Positions 41,701 to 56,700 of a stretch of DNA of 64,000 nucleotides are shown here, in pieces. The translations under genes and the position numbers were made by a program. Position 1 is the first letter of the stretch; each line of letters begins with the position of its first letter. The DNA is from Callipepla californica brunnescens (lineage: Eukaryota > Chordata > Aves > Galliformes > Odontophoridae), in contig JALIRH010000006.1 in NCBI GenBank assembly GCA_023055505.1, positions 23,223,105 to 23,287,104 on the forward strand. The letters run 5' to 3'. The notes beneath the pieces are model-generated. The model was not told where the DNA came from and did no database searches. It saw only the letters and a program-made list of their open reading frames with translations.

Positions 41701-44700
41701 AGATAAAAGTGACATTTGCTTGCCTCCGGTTTTCAAGCAGTTCAGTGAACTACTGTGACTGACCAAAGATTATAGAGAGTAGCCTTTCAGTCATGTCTCC
41801 CAGTTCCAACACCCCTCTTGGGTGTTGCCAAGGGTACAAACATTATATGCTTTTAGCAGAAAATTGGCTGTATTTCAACTTTATAGCACAGCACACACCC
41901 TGAACCCAAGAATACCAATTCAGTATTTTCATTAACCTGTTGGAATATCTAGACATTCCCTAACAAGGAGGGGAAGATTTTTCCTACCTCTTGACAGGTA
42001 CTTGAAGCATTTTCAAGGTTCATTTGTTACTGTAGTCCTACTAAGTGTGATAAAGAACAGAGAACGCAAGTGTATTGATCATAACCAAATGCAGTTGCCT
42101 TCCAGCATCAGATAAGCCAATCAAACAATCTTGATATGAAAGAAAAAGTAATTTTGATGACAGGCTATGGTACCATTGAGAATAAAATCAATACTAGTCT
42201 TGGGACCAAGTGAGATCAATATGTCAGACCAATAGGCCATTTTAAGCAGAGTGGAGCAGAGAGGAAAAGTGCTGAAAGAGCTATAAGGAAATAAGAAGAC
42301 AGTGCAAATCTGGAAGACCGTATCTCTTTAAAATTTTATAGAGTATTTCAAAGAACATCTGACAAAAACACCAATTTGCCATAAACAGATAGAGGTGATC
42401 TCAAGATTATATGGTCTTTCTCATGCCCAATCAGAATTTACAAAGACAGAAAAAGATACAAAACTATGGGTTCAATAAATGAATAAATAAATCACTCAAA
42501 TTGTTTGTAAAGTGTTACAGAAATTCTACAATGTTTAACAATGAAAAAAATGTCTTTGATGGATTCTAGAAATTTTTGCAGTGTAATTTTGAACATTAGT
42601 AATGGATTTAAGATGTATTAGATGAATTTTGTGTTTTCAAATATTTTAGCATAGTACTATGTCTGTTTGTTTATAAAATGAACTGGGATTATTTTTCCAC
42701 TGGGTATCATCAAACTTCAATGCATCAGATGTGGACAAGTAGAGAGGTGTATAATTTCAACATTTTACCATGCTTTTTACTTAATTACTATTATAGACAT
42801 TTCACTCTTCCTCCAATAAGCTCTAGACTGAGCAGAGAACAAGTCTGTGAAAAAGCTTTGGAATGTCAATTATTTCAAATCAGTTCAATCAAACATTACT
42901 TAATTCTGATGTTCTTCTAAATTTGATTAAAATTCAGGGATCTGAGTTATGAACAGAAGCATCAGAAGGAAATAATGGGCAAGTCTACAAAACTGTTAGC
43001 ATGAAAACCATGTGACAGCTCCCCCAATATTAGCAGAAGACAGTGCTTGCCACGGTCAATCTTTTCAACAGTCTCTACACCAAGATGCAAATTTTTGAAG
43101 AAACACTAAATGTCTGTAAGTTTTATAATCTTCAAGCTTCTAATATTCTGCATAAATATGAATTTTGGAGGAAAACTTCACAAATCTAAGCTCAACAATT
43201 CATTATATTGCATCACAAACTTATCCATGAATACTCCAGTACAGTAACTTCACAAAATATTTTCCTCCAACATTTAAATATTATTCTTCTCTCTAATGCA
43301 AAAGCATAATCCACAGATGATGAGCATGACTAAGGACATACAGTTGACAGAATGTTACAAAGTTTTCAGTTTGTCAATTATCTAGATCTTACTGCTGTGA
43401 AATCACACATTTGCACTAAGTTAACAATTATATATTCATAAACGCGTGATCCTTCTTACAACTCACATATACCTGTTACTTAAAAAGGAGGTTAAGAGAA
43501 TAAGGAAATATTTTATGTACTAAAAGATTATTATAAACATTTTCTTTGTGTTATTCATTCAGCTGTAGCTAGCCACTCTAGAGACTTGTCACTGTATGTG
43601 ATATGACAGCTCAATTCAATCACAGTTAAAACAGAGGACTCAAGAGGTGTAAAGGAGATCACTGCCACTGTCATGTTTACACATTTCTGAGGAATAGTTT
43701 TATAATTAATTTCATGGATGCTTCTGTCAGTGTCCTACTACTGGCAGATAAAATTCAGTCTTCAGAGAACATCTTTTTATCCATCCTGCAGTGAATATCT
43801 TCTCATCATTACAAGTGGAAGGCACAGCATGCCCTTAGGCTGCTCAGACTGTGAATTAACCTTGTCTTTTGGAAATATTTTCATAACAGATTCCTCTGTA
43901 GAAGACTAAACCTAACCCATGTTTCTACTGTTTTTCTTTTTCCCAGTCTCTCAGCATATGCATTCAGAGAAAGAGCTCTCAGTAAAGCAACCAGAGGTAA
44001 ATAGCAATACACCTTATAAACATATGCTTAATTAAGGAAAAATCATTGCCATGCAGGAAAATTAAAAACAACAGAAGCTCATTTGAGAACCTAGCGATGT
44101 CACAACTTCAATGTTTTGGAAAATTGAGCAACATTAAGGAGTCACAGAAATCTGACAGATTTACATTTGTCTGAGAAATCAATTGCAACCTGCTGATAAA
44201 TTAGGCTCCTTTCCTCTACTAGAAAGGTCTCATTGGCTTTCTGGAAGCCTTCCACAAAATGTAGGAAGCATCTAGTTAGCACTATGCATTCTCTCCTCCC
44301 TCCCTGTCTTCTGAAACTACTATTTCAGAAACGCATTATTTATAAAATATCAGTAAAAATAAATTATATCTCAAGTCAGTAAAATAATACCAGATATCCA
44401 ATAATTCCTAAGGAAAGCACTGCATTGCTAACCCATGAATTACTCCCATATTACATCAGGAAGCAAAACAGTAGTAAATGCTAGCAATAAAGTTGCCTTT
44501 GTATAAGGCTTTATTTTTATTATTATTATTTTGTCTTTTTTTCAGTAGTGTAATCACGTGCTTCCTGTTTTTCCACTGGGTCACTTCCTCACTCAATTTG
44601 CACACTAGATGCTCCTTAATGAGTAGCTATTTTTAGTTCTACTCTCTTCATTCAATGCCTGGGCCTATGTTTTATTTACAATACATTAATTAAAATCATT

Positions 44701-47700
44701 ATTAAAACAGAATCTGCATTTTCTTTTCCTAAGATCTTTCTATGATTGCTATCAGATGCCCAGTATTACATTTATTTTCCAAACAATCTGTGACAGGTCA
44801 GTAATATAATTATTTTGCTCATGTTTAAGGAAAAGTGAACAATTTAAACCCTAAAGAATGAGACAACCAAAGCTAGTTGTCTAAAAGATAAAGCATTCAT
44901 TACTACAAAATGCCCACTTAATCCCCAAAGGAGATATATCTGTTTCACAAATTGGTAGCAGGTTCTGTGGGGAAAACATTACGTAAGCACAATTAAATAA
45001 TTGAAGACTTCATCTGCTACATTCTCCTAAGGATCAAACAGCCCAAATTTCCTACTGTTTAGTGTCCTCACTTTGCAACCTACATTACTTAATTTTAACT
45101 TAATATTTCTTTCAAATTTTTCTAGTTTAAAACAGAAGCCAAAGGAAAAACAGTAATTCTGGCACAGGCATTGCGCTGACCCTACACACCTTCTGCTCTG
45201 CCCAGAGATCTCATGAGATAAATGCAGGAGTAGACTAACACATTGCATTCCAGCTCCAAAAAGGATGAATTTCTTTCTCTCGCATCTTTCTTTGGCTTCT
45301 TATCCATGCTCATTCTCCAGATGCTAATCCCAGTCAACTACCTTACCATCTCTTTTACCCAGCCCCACAAAGTTCTCTGTCTGTCTAATCCACCCTTGTG
45401 CTAACTGTCACCAGGCCGAATCTGTCTCCAAATTTACTTCTAGTCTTGATTGCATACAAACATTCTATGTTTTCCCTTCTCTCACTTTGTTTCAAGTAAG
45501 TTCTGGAAAAAAAACCAAACCAAAACAAACAAAAAAAAAACTAGGGACAAAACTTCCCCAGCTCTTAATCACACTGCTTCGTCAGTACCAGTTTCTCCCT
45601 CTTTTTCTCCCTATTTCACCAGATCCTACGTATAAATATTACTTTCCCTCTGCAACACTTCTGTGACTGTACATAGCTGAAATTCTCTCAAAAGCTACCA
45701 ATCCCCCAGAACTGGAAAGGATCACTGGGAACACTGGAGAGTGCTCCTCAGTTGCTCTGCTTTGGAATAATAATTGCAGCTGAGTATGTTTTACTCCTAG
45801 TTTGAAGTGGTTTTAATTATTCAAGTGGAGGCATTTACATGTTATCTTTAGGCTCTTTCAATTGCCTCAGAAACACTCATTTTGTGAAATCAAATACTTC
45901 TTGGCTGGTAAGAGGATTTTTATATTAATCAGTGCTCAACACAAGTTAAGATGTTAAGATCTGAAAGAAATTTTTTTTCTTTTTTAAAAAAGGAGCAACT
46001 TAAGGCTTAAAGAACAGATAATAATATATTTATTCTGTCTCAATGTGACCACTTATCAACATATTAGTTCCAACACTTATTAAGAAAATATAGCATTAGA
46101 TCACAGGAAATCAGAAAAATATAATTAGGCCTATGAAACTTCTATTTTCCCTTGGATGAAAAATTGACTTACGTTATATCTAATGAGATTATACTGTACT
46201 AGAACATTTTACCATATATATTACTTATTAGCACTGTATAAAATCTCCCAATAAAATGATATTTATTTTATAGATATATAAAATTATTAGAATATTTATT
46301 AGTATTATACGTAACATATTCTATGAGTATGTATTTATTATTATTTTTTAAGTATTTTCTGAGTCTGGTTCTAAGTAATTAACCAATGACACAAACCTGA
46401 GACTGAAATTCAACACTGGTTCTATAAATTCAGTTTTATAATCCATCCAAAAGGTCATAAAACCTTTTTTTTTTTTTTTACCTAACATACAGCATACTTA
46501 ACTGCCAGCTTTTCCATCCAGTTGTGCTATCAAAACCAAAAGCAGATTACTAAAAGCATGCATCATAGGAAATACGTAGTTGCACTCTTTGTATTATATT
46601 TTGGAAATATTTGTGTTTTCCCCAGTACAGTAGTCTCTATTTCCAGTCATCCAATAAATTTTAAGTACATGAGTACATAATCCTGTGCAAAGATGTTACA
46701 GCACTTTATAACTAACAATGTAAAATTCAGCCAAATCATCTGACTTAACAGCCAAATTATTATCTATGACAATAAAAATATCTGATGGTTAAGTTAAAAA
46801 ACAAAATTAATCATATATATTGTAGACATTCATGTCACTATAGGCATTGTCTGTACCAAGTGAAACACTGTATTCAAACTCATTTGACAAACTGGAAACA
46901 AAGATCTACTGTACTGACATCAGTTGCACTACTTAGGAGAAACTCTCATTCTGTATAACTTATTTCTTAAATTGAAATCATTACATCATGTTCCAGACTA
47001 ACTATAACACATACTGAGAAAGTAAGTGAGGTATTTAAGTCATCTCCTGAAATGAAATCACATCACGTTATACAAACACTAAAAGCATCCGTTGTGATAT
47101 GGAATTTAATAGGGATATGTTCACTTCCCTAATGTCAAGATGAGAGACAGAAAAGGAATTGGTATGACATTAAATGCAACCTTTCATTGACAGAGGAATT
47201 ATCGATTATAAAGCTTCCTGATTCCTTATAGCTTCAGCAGTACTGTGCACTAAATCTTCTTTGTATTCTTTTATATTAAATAAAGCAAATCCTGTTAAGC
47301 AGAAGTGCCTTAAAAATCCAATGCCCTGAAACATTCCAATGCTCTAAGAATACCAACTTTAAGAACTTTAAAAAGCGTATTTTACCATCAGCAACAAACT
47401 CTGATGTTTGCATCTAATAAAAATACTCAATTTTTTTGTTGCCAGACAAACCAAAACAAAGAAAGGACACGATTATACGCTATCTATCTTGTATGTTTAC
47501 AGTGAAGAACAAAGTATGCATCATACATTTCTTTAAAATGCCCATGAGAGTCAACCAAAAAGCTGTCAGGCAGAAAAGAACTGTTTCAATCAATTCTGTA
47601 ATGACATTAGCTGAGAAATTAATATTGGGAAATGATGACTAATGCACATATAACCAGGTTCCTGTAAGTGTATTGCAGTATGTGCTGAAAGAAACTGTCA

Positions 47701-50700
47701 TTAGCCACCATATTTTTTGACTAATTGACTGCTGAGCATTGGCCAGATTCTGTTCTTGGTTCTCTTGCAGTATTAACTCAATAATTCAATGTAATTAGTT
47801 TTTGAATTTGGTTCTTCATTCTCCTTAAAGAACTACATCATAAAGTGACACAAAGTAGGTATTTTCTTATTAAATAATCATCAAAAAAAGAACTAGACAG
47901 ATGGTTTCTTATTTCAATCCACACAATAGAAATGGCAAAAAAAATAGTCTTAAACCTAGGCACCCCTATAAACTTTCCATTGAATCTTAGTATTTCCCCT
48001 TCATAAAACTGAATGAAGACTAACAGCTACTCATTTAGCATCTACCAAACTCTAGTATACGGGATATATTAAACCATCCAAAAATATTTTAAGTAAAAAT
48101 AGTTGCACCAGAATTCCAGTTTCTTTCCTGAAGATTATATATTTAAATAGATATCTACTGTAAAAAGACATAAAAACCACACGCTGAAAATTAACAAATG
48201 AAATGTAGATATTAATCAGGAATCTACAGAAAATGTGAAATGCAGAAAGACACATGCATTCTTTGAAATTAAATTCAGTAAAAGAAACAACAAATATTTC
48301 AGAAATTAGTGTTTCTAGGTCTAGAGATAAATAAACTGATAAATTCCTATAGGACCATATTACAGTCTCCTAGTTGGTCATGCTATCTGAATAACAGAAA
48401 TAAAGGAAATTTACACTGCTCCTCTTGAGACTGCACAGCACTGGAGCCACTCCATGCAAAGAAGTTAACTTAATCTGTTTGAAATTTTTATATCTATTTT
48501 TCATATCTAATCTGAGCAAAACAGGTTCATTTACCTTCTGTATGTTTTAATAAACTACCAACATCATTATTGAGCTACCATTACAAAAAGGGAACTGCTC
48601 ATCTGTGTTACATAAGCATAGACTGATATTACTGGTGTTTTGAACTTGTACTCCATCCTAACAAAAACCAGACTTGTGCCACCCACGTACGGACAGATAC
48701 CAAAAAAGGAACTTGTGGCCCTCAGCTACACAGACCATTTCAGAAACAATTTCTCTACTTCAAAGACTTGCAGGTATTTGCACATACACATAGAGCCTTA
48801 CTGTTGCCATGTCTCCCTCTCCCAAAGTCAGCCATCACTCATGGCTGAGAGACAGAAGAACAGTAGAGTTCTTCCCCTTCTCTGTGGAGCTAACCCAACT
48901 GAGCTTGAATAAGGTCCAAAGGAAATCTGCCCTTGAAAATAAGACCTATTTTATCAATAGACACATGAAGTGATTGCAAGCCCATTGTGTTATAAAAGTT
49001 GTAAATGGATATATTATTTAAACCTTCCTACAAAATGAGTAAGTAATTTCAGAATAGTATCTGAAGATCAGAAACACACTACTGACACCATAGCCACTGC
49101 TGGTACCTGTGCTTGAGTTCAGCCCAATGGTGAAAACCTAAAAAGCATAGAGTGAACCATAATTCTGTAAACATTTTCTGCAGAATTAATTTCATTGATT
49201 TGGAGGAAATGCTGTCAGAACAAATTTTGCTCCATTTATATACTACTAACACTAATGTGTCTGTTGCAGTGGAAAATTAGCCAGACTTCTCACTACAGAA
49301 AGTCTTTAAATCACACAAATATTTTTGAAACAGTGTTTTTCACAGACTGCCATAGCTACAGAGAAACAAAGCAAATTCACCTACTGTAAAATATTTTTTT
49401 TCTAAATGGCATTAATTAACTTAATAATAATGTATACGCATTTTCATGTGCATGAGTGGAAGTATGTCTTGCATACTTTGTATACACGCAGAAATAAAAT
49501 CAATTAAAAAAAACTCTCTAATTCTGTCACTACCAAAATCTAATCTGTAGCATGACACTTCAGACACAGTTCTCTAATTATTAAGATTATTTAAATGACC
49601 AGTTTCTAACCAATCTTAGAGTTTCCACAACTGAAAGGAACTTTGTCAATGAGTGGAATTTCTTAGTAAAATCCCCTGAAAGGTTGACTAAGAATAAATA
49701 TTATGAGAAAGTTCTTTCCACAGTAAATGTTGCAGTTCTATATAATAAAATACATCTAAATTTATTATAGCATGTGGAATGACAACCTGGGGTACTGACT
49801 GTCATATTTTTTTCAGCCTGAATGAAAATTCTGATTACTGCAATCCACTGTGGAAAGAGAATGACAATCAGAGGCCTCCAGCAACAACACAGGAGGATAA
49901 TCTATTGTTTGGTACTGTTTCAAAGGCTGTAATGACTCTTATCTTTACAACAAATTGAAGAGAGAAGCTCATTCCAATTACATAAAGCAACCTCACAAAC
50001 ACTGCCATTTGATTCTAATTGTAAAGTAAAACACCTAGGTCAAGACACATTATCCCATCTAATTATGCTTTAAACACATATAATAATGCAACAATTAACA
50101 AAAAGGGAAGATACTCATCAGTGTGGAGTTTATCTTAAATGGAAGCAATACATTTATTGAACAACAGGTTCTCAAAATTAAAACCCTAGCCTTTTTCATT
50201 TTAGGAAATAAAAACCCAGGGAAAAACAAAACAAAACCACCTCTGTTTAAAAATACTTTAGTTGCTTTTATCAAACCTCTCACGCCCAGGTAGATTTAAG
50301 AACACCTCAATTTAAGTAACACTGTCATAATTAGTGCTTTCTATACATTGTTTCTCTCCACAATCATTCTCACCCACAAAACTGAATGAAATTCCCTGTG
50401 TTTGGATCAAAATCATAGTAACATATGACAACACAAATTGTTTATTCAGTTAATTGAACCACGTGCTTAAACTGACAGTCAACATAGTCTTAAAGAAGTG
50501 ATCAAAAAAAAACTTCACTGTTATTCCAAATTTTGTATGATGATTAATTTAAATTATGGTTTAGACATTGCAAGAGTGGCATTCTCCAAACTCCTTTTTA
50601 CTGCAAACTACCTTGCAGCAAAACTGCCCTAATTGCAAGATGCTTCTTGCCCAGACTTTACAGAGCACAATCTGTATGCCCACTCCAGAGAGAGAAATAT

Positions 50701-53700
50701 GCTAAAGCTGGACTAGATGGGAGCTACCTGGGAAGAGATAGTGGTGTGTGCTTAGAGGAATACGTAAGAGTTGCCTACGGGCATTTTCAGTGGATGGGTA
50801 CTGTGGGAGGCATATTAAGGAGAGGACAGATCATCTTGGAGGGACAGACTAACAACTGGCTCTCACTCCTTTATTTATAGACACGAATGAGATCCTTTCT
50901 GAGTCTTCTATTCTCAAGACAGAACAGACCAGGTCTCTCAGCCTTTTCTCATGAAGGAGGTGTTCCAGGCCCTTTATCATCTTTGCAGTCCTCCACTAAT
51001 CTCTTTCTAGGAGATCCCTGTCTTTTTTGTACCAGGAAGCCCAGAACCAGACAGTATTCCAGATGAGGCCTCACCAGAGAGAGTGGGGAGGGGATGGAAA
51101 TCACTTCCCTTGACCTGCCTGCCACACTCTTTTTAAGCCACTCCAGGATGCCGTTGGCCTTCTTTGTGACCAGGGCACACTGCTGGCTCATGGCCAACCT
51201 GTTGCCCACCAGGACACCCAGGTCCCTCTTCTCAGACCACCTCTTCAGCAGGTCACCCCCCAACTTGTACCAGTGCATGCAGTTATTGCTTCCTAGGTGC
51301 AAGACTCTACGCTTGCCCTTGTTCAACCTCATCTGTTTCTTCTCTGCCCAATTCTCCAGCCTGTCCAGTTCTCACTGAATGGCAGCACAGCCTTACAGCA
51401 TGTCAGCCATTCCTCCCAGCTTTGTATCATCAGCAAACTTGCTGAGGATGGACTCTATCCCCTCATCAAGGTCATTGATGAAGACGTTGAACAGGACTGG
51501 ACCCAGCACAGATCTTTTATTATGAGAAGCAAAGGATTACAGTGAAGAGATGAGAAAATTCACTACATTACTCTCCACTGCTTTGGCATTCTGTCACAAG
51601 ATACTGAGCATACATCTTTGCGGGTGATTGGATCTTTGCAAAAATAACTATAATTGTGATATGATTTACCCTGTCACTGAAGCTGTGCTCACAACTGTTT
51701 AATCTCAAAGACTGACAGGCACATAGCCAAAGCTAGAATTCTTGCTCCTAAAACAGATTGCTGATATAGACAATGCCTATAAAATTTCAGTAACGTACAC
51801 TGCCACTCAATTCATAGAACAGAAGAATGGCCTGGGTTGAAAAGGACTTCAGAGATCATCTACTCTCAACCTCCCTGCCGTGGGCAGGGTCACCAACCAC
51901 TAGACAAGGCTACCTAGAGCTACATCCAGCCTTGCCTTGAATGGCTCCAGGAAAGGGGCATCCACAACCTCTCTGGGAACTTGTTCTGGTGGGTGAAAAA
52001 CTTCCTCCTAATATCTTAGCTAAATCTCCCCTGTCATAGTTTAAAAACATTTCCCCTTGTCCTATCTCTATCAACCCAGGTAAACAGTCATTCCCCCCTC
52101 CTGCTTATACACTCCTTTCAAGTACTGGAAGGCCACAATGAACTCTCCCCAGAACCTTCTCTTCTCCAAGCTAAACTAGCCCAATTCCCTCAATCTTTCT
52201 TCATAGTGCTCCAGCCCTCTGATCATCTTTTTGACCCTCCTCTGGACCCATTCCAAGTACTGTGTCTTTCTTGTGCCAGGGGCTCCAGGCCTGGATGCAG
52301 TACTCCAGCTGTGGCCTCACAAGAACAGAGTAGAGGGGGACAGTCACCTCCCTCTCCCTACTGGCCACCCCTTTTTTTAATGGGACCCAAGATATAGTTA
52401 GCCTTCCAGGCTACAAGCATGCACTGCTGGCTCACGTCCAGCTTCTCATCCACCAAAACTCCCAAGTCCTTCTCCACAGGGCTGCTCAGAAAGAAATTCA
52501 GAAAGATGCAAACAGAAAGAGTAATATTGGAAAAAAAAAATGCAACCACAAATCTTCTGAGCCAAATTTGGCCAAATTCAAACAATACATTGCAGAGAAC
52601 AAATCCTGTAAGTTTGAGTCAGCATGAGATACTATATCCATAAAACATAGTTAAAAATAGCTTTATTGCATGCTCTAAATGTATTACAGTTATAATTAAT
52701 TATAGTTAATATATACAATTTTTATCACAATTTACTAAAAAGTTACCCCAATCAAACACCACTCAAAACCAACAGGAAATCACACTATCCAGAAATGTAA
52801 AGCAAAAGACTTATGTCCCAAGTTTTTGAGCATGAAAGACTCACATTTAAATCACCCTATAATAGCCTCATATTACTTCTGACCAATCTAATTACAAAAT
52901 GTTTTGTGCAGTTGCTAAACACCAGAGGTGTCTCCTTATTTAATCCTCTACAGGGAGTTAGAAAGTCTCTTACTGTAACCACTTTGTAGTCAGTACAATT
53001 AACGTAATCCATATGCTACATTTGAACAGACTATAACACTACTAATGAATCAGGAATATTCTCCCAACAGTAATTCTTGAGTCCTCCATAGATTAAAGTA
53101 TTCTGTAAGCAGCTTTCAAAATTAGCTTTTACGATTATGTCATGCAAAATCTGTTTTCCCCACACAGAAGGATAATTGAATAACGATGGTATTCTTTTTG
53201 ACCTCTTGAAGACACAAGACATCCTGGACTGTCAAATCAACTACTTAACACACATCAAACCATGCTTTTTAGTAACTATGTTTTTGGGTTTTTTTTCTTT
53301 TAACTGCGCTTACAGTAACACGTATTACTTAATTTACACTTTATTTAGTATTAGCCTCAGTGGATAAGATTTGTTAGTGGGATTATATCAGGAAACTCAA
53401 TCATGTCAGTGCAGGCATACACTTGACCTACTGAAAAACAGTAGCTTTTTTCAATATACTTCTCTTGAAGTCTCTTTGGGAACCTCTGAAAACCTACATT
53501 GTGAAGGTTGATTATCGTGAAATCTATGCTTAAATTACTGTTTAAATCTAAAGCAACTACCTAAGCATCCTACCTAACCAATCATAACATGATGGAAAGC
53601 ACAGCAAAGACAGCAGAGCAGCAAGGTCCTAGGCTACAGGAAGCAAGGATTTGTTTAAATGCAACAGCCAGGGACACAGAAATGAATGAAAAAAGCTGAT

Positions 53701-56700
53701 TACCGTCAGAAAGCCTCAGGTACTCAGGGACCTCCAGCAAAATACCTTTATCTCCACTGCAAACCTTTAAATGAGGTCTGGGAAGGGATAGATCCTGTCT
53801 TCACCCTTTCAGGTCATCAGGTGCATTACATGCACCTGAGCTTCCCTGCTTTGGCCCTTCAAGGTGTTCTATCACTGGTTCAAGCCATAACTTAGCATTT
53901 CTGCTACACCAACGGTAAAGAACACATCTCTTCTAGAGGGTTCTGCCTTATTAAGGACTAACAAATCTGAGAAAAACAAAAAATGCGGCTCTAGGCTGCT
54001 ATGGAACATGAGAAAAAGCATCTTACCATCACTATTGACACAGATGACAACAGGCACCTGAGTACCAGGACCACATGGCTTCTCATTGTCAGGAACACAC
54101 TCCTCTAGCCCCACAATCCTCCAGTCATAGCATGAGGGCTCCTCACATGGGATGGCTTCCAGCAGGTGAGGGCAGTTTCCTGTTCCTCCTGTAGGCTCAT
54201 TAGTGATGCGCCGTTTCCTTAGTTTAAAGCCTGAAGTATCCATGAGAATATAAATGGTGAGGTAATTTAGATATAAAATCAATGTGAAGAGATTTTTATC
54301 TCTGTCCTGAATGTACAGTTCTGTTTCTCTGTGCAAAAATAACCAAGATGGTCAATACAATACAACCTTTTAGATGATTTAGTAGAACTTTCTACAGAAA
54401 GAAAAAAAACAAGTTCTTCAAAAGTTCTGAGCATAATCAGTAAGCGTTGCCTTCAACTCTTGTTTGTCCTAGATATACATGTTCCCCAGGAGACTTTATT
54501 AGTTTTCTATTATTCACTCTTGCTGGATCCATCTCATTTAACAAATCTTCACTAGGTTCTGGCTGACCATTTCTCAAGGATGTTGAGCCACCTTGTCCCT
54601 TACTTTCAGGAGGGTATACTGAAAAAGCCATTCTTTAGACAGAATATGCTAACCAGATGGAACAAGTCCAGCAAATATTTTTTCATGCAATAATTTTCTA
54701 TAGTTTCTGACATATATGATCAGATTAATTTAACATTGGCAGCTTTCCATACAGACGTTCCTCTTTTTTATCTCAATTCTCAAGTAGGTTAATAATACTC
54801 AAATACTGTTTATAACATGCTAAATTTAACTCTTTAATTTCTACCAAGACACAAACTAAATAGGAGACAGTTTTCACATGTTAAGAGCAAGAGTTGATTT
54901 CTGTTTGGAGATGTGCCTCTTAAGAGATTATAACAAATAATACCTCAATAACACATCGACATGCATCTTTGTTTTCTCTAAATTGAAGAATTTGACAGAA
55001 TTAAGTCTTAAAGGTCTTCTGAGCTTGACACCAAAAAAAGAAGTACTCCAGTGTCTACTACAACAAAGGAGGCAAGTGACAGGCAGTAGAGGACCATTAC
55101 TGAAATATGTGGAGAGCTTTGCTTCTAAGACTGAGAGTTCCTGTACAAATTTTATATCATTTTTGTAGAACTGGAATCACACATAGGTTAATCAGAGAAA
55201 AAAATATAACATAAAAAGCTGACTTTATGTTATGATGTACTCCTTGAAAATATTATAAAGCATGCTTATGATAACTATATCAATAGTATAAAACATCCGT
55301 ATTAAACAAGTACTGAACACAATAAATTACAGTAAAACAGTAAAAGATCACATTACATACTGTGTGACTTGTATTGCTGTGCAGATTGATGTGTAGCTAG
55401 CAGCATACCAAGAAATAGAAGGCAAATCAGTATGTTAATTAGTTACTTTCTTAGCTGGACATACAGAATGGCCCTTTCCTATGACCATTTTCAGTCAAGG
55501 ACCAAGTCCAGATTCTCAGCTTGTGTCAGATAATCACACTGCAACAATGACTAGGACAGTTTTATTTATGATCAAAAACCCCAAAGACTTCTTAAATGTA
55601 TTCCTAGTCATTGTATTCCTGCCTTACCATTTTAATGTTACCCTAGTACAATATGTTCTGCACAGGATTGAACTGTAAAGTATATGTGAAAGCTGAAACC
55701 AGCACAGATGTACTGTTATCAGAAGAAAAGTATTTCTTATCAACAGTGAATGATCCCAGCTCTTTATCAGTGCATGCTTCATAGTCTACCAGTGAATTCT
55801 TAAGCTGTCACTGAACTGTAAATTTTTTACCAACTTTAACACTATCCATTTCAGAGGCTGCTTCTGCCCTCCTTTTGAGACAGTGCCAGAACTGTGCTTT
55901 GCACACATATTCAAACTATACCCTTTCCGTCTGAGAATAAGGTTTAAAACTGAAATTGAACTGTAACAGTCCAAATTTTCCTTGAGAGCCCAGTTATCAG
56001 TTTACATTTTTGCAAGCTTTCCTGGAGAAATAGTGCAAACTATAGTCTCGATCTGATGACTTTTTTTGATGCTCAGAGGAACTGGATATACCATCCACCT
56101 TAGGGTGTTTGCATAGACAGAAATGTTTTGGAAATATGAAATAATTGTCATTAAAGACTCCACTGAATATTTACATACCCTTCTTGGCCTGAGGATCGTC
56201 ACAGTTTTCATAGGTGCATGGTCCCCAGGCTGACCATGCTGAGGTCTCACACTCTGTAGGACAGGGGATATGGCACAGCTGGGAGGTGCTGGGAAGAGGT
56301 CCTGTACACAGCCTCCGGTCCACTGGCCTCGAAGCTGTCAAAAAAAAGTCAACACATTTCTCATATGTCACCAGTCATGATGTTCAGCTCTAAATTGACA
56401 GAACCATCCTTCACTGAGAAAGGATGCTATCTCATCATTCTAATCTGATGAAATGATATGAAGTAAAATGCCTGTACTGAAAAAAGGAGACAGGAGTCAG
56501 TCAACAACATGCAAAGGCATGATCATAGACAAATCCAATTAAGTGGAATCAGGAAGACTGTAGATATTTGCAGCACCCTTTTGGACTTAGACCTTTCATT
56601 TAATGGACAAATTATGTTATAACAATGGTTGTTCACACTGCTGTCTGAGTAAACTGATGTCCTGCTGTCTTATTGAGTTACATTTTCACTTCAATAACTG

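Larger units (their letters stand above)
28712..54026 (-). other. THSD7A: THSD7A intron 4 (25,315 bp)
   Basis: The largest intron, phase 1, between window exons 4 and 5. It carries six CR1 copies (about 29795-30684, 34311-34700, 36160-37901, 40745-41840, 50886-51515, 51812-52487), an (AAAT)n tract at 29220-29240, A-runs near 35666-35680 and 39804-39820, and AT-rich stretches around 46240-46345. The stretches between them (30690-34310, 37910-40740, 41850-50600, 52490-54020) show no exon, RNA gene or recognised repeat by eye. Confidence 0.85.

Noticed and set aside
51094..51378. 94-codon plus-strand frame rich in Ser/Leu/Pro
   Set aside because: It is the antisense of the CR1 fragment at 50886-51515. 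The matching antisense of the 29.8-kb copy (29864-30130) gives the same shadow.
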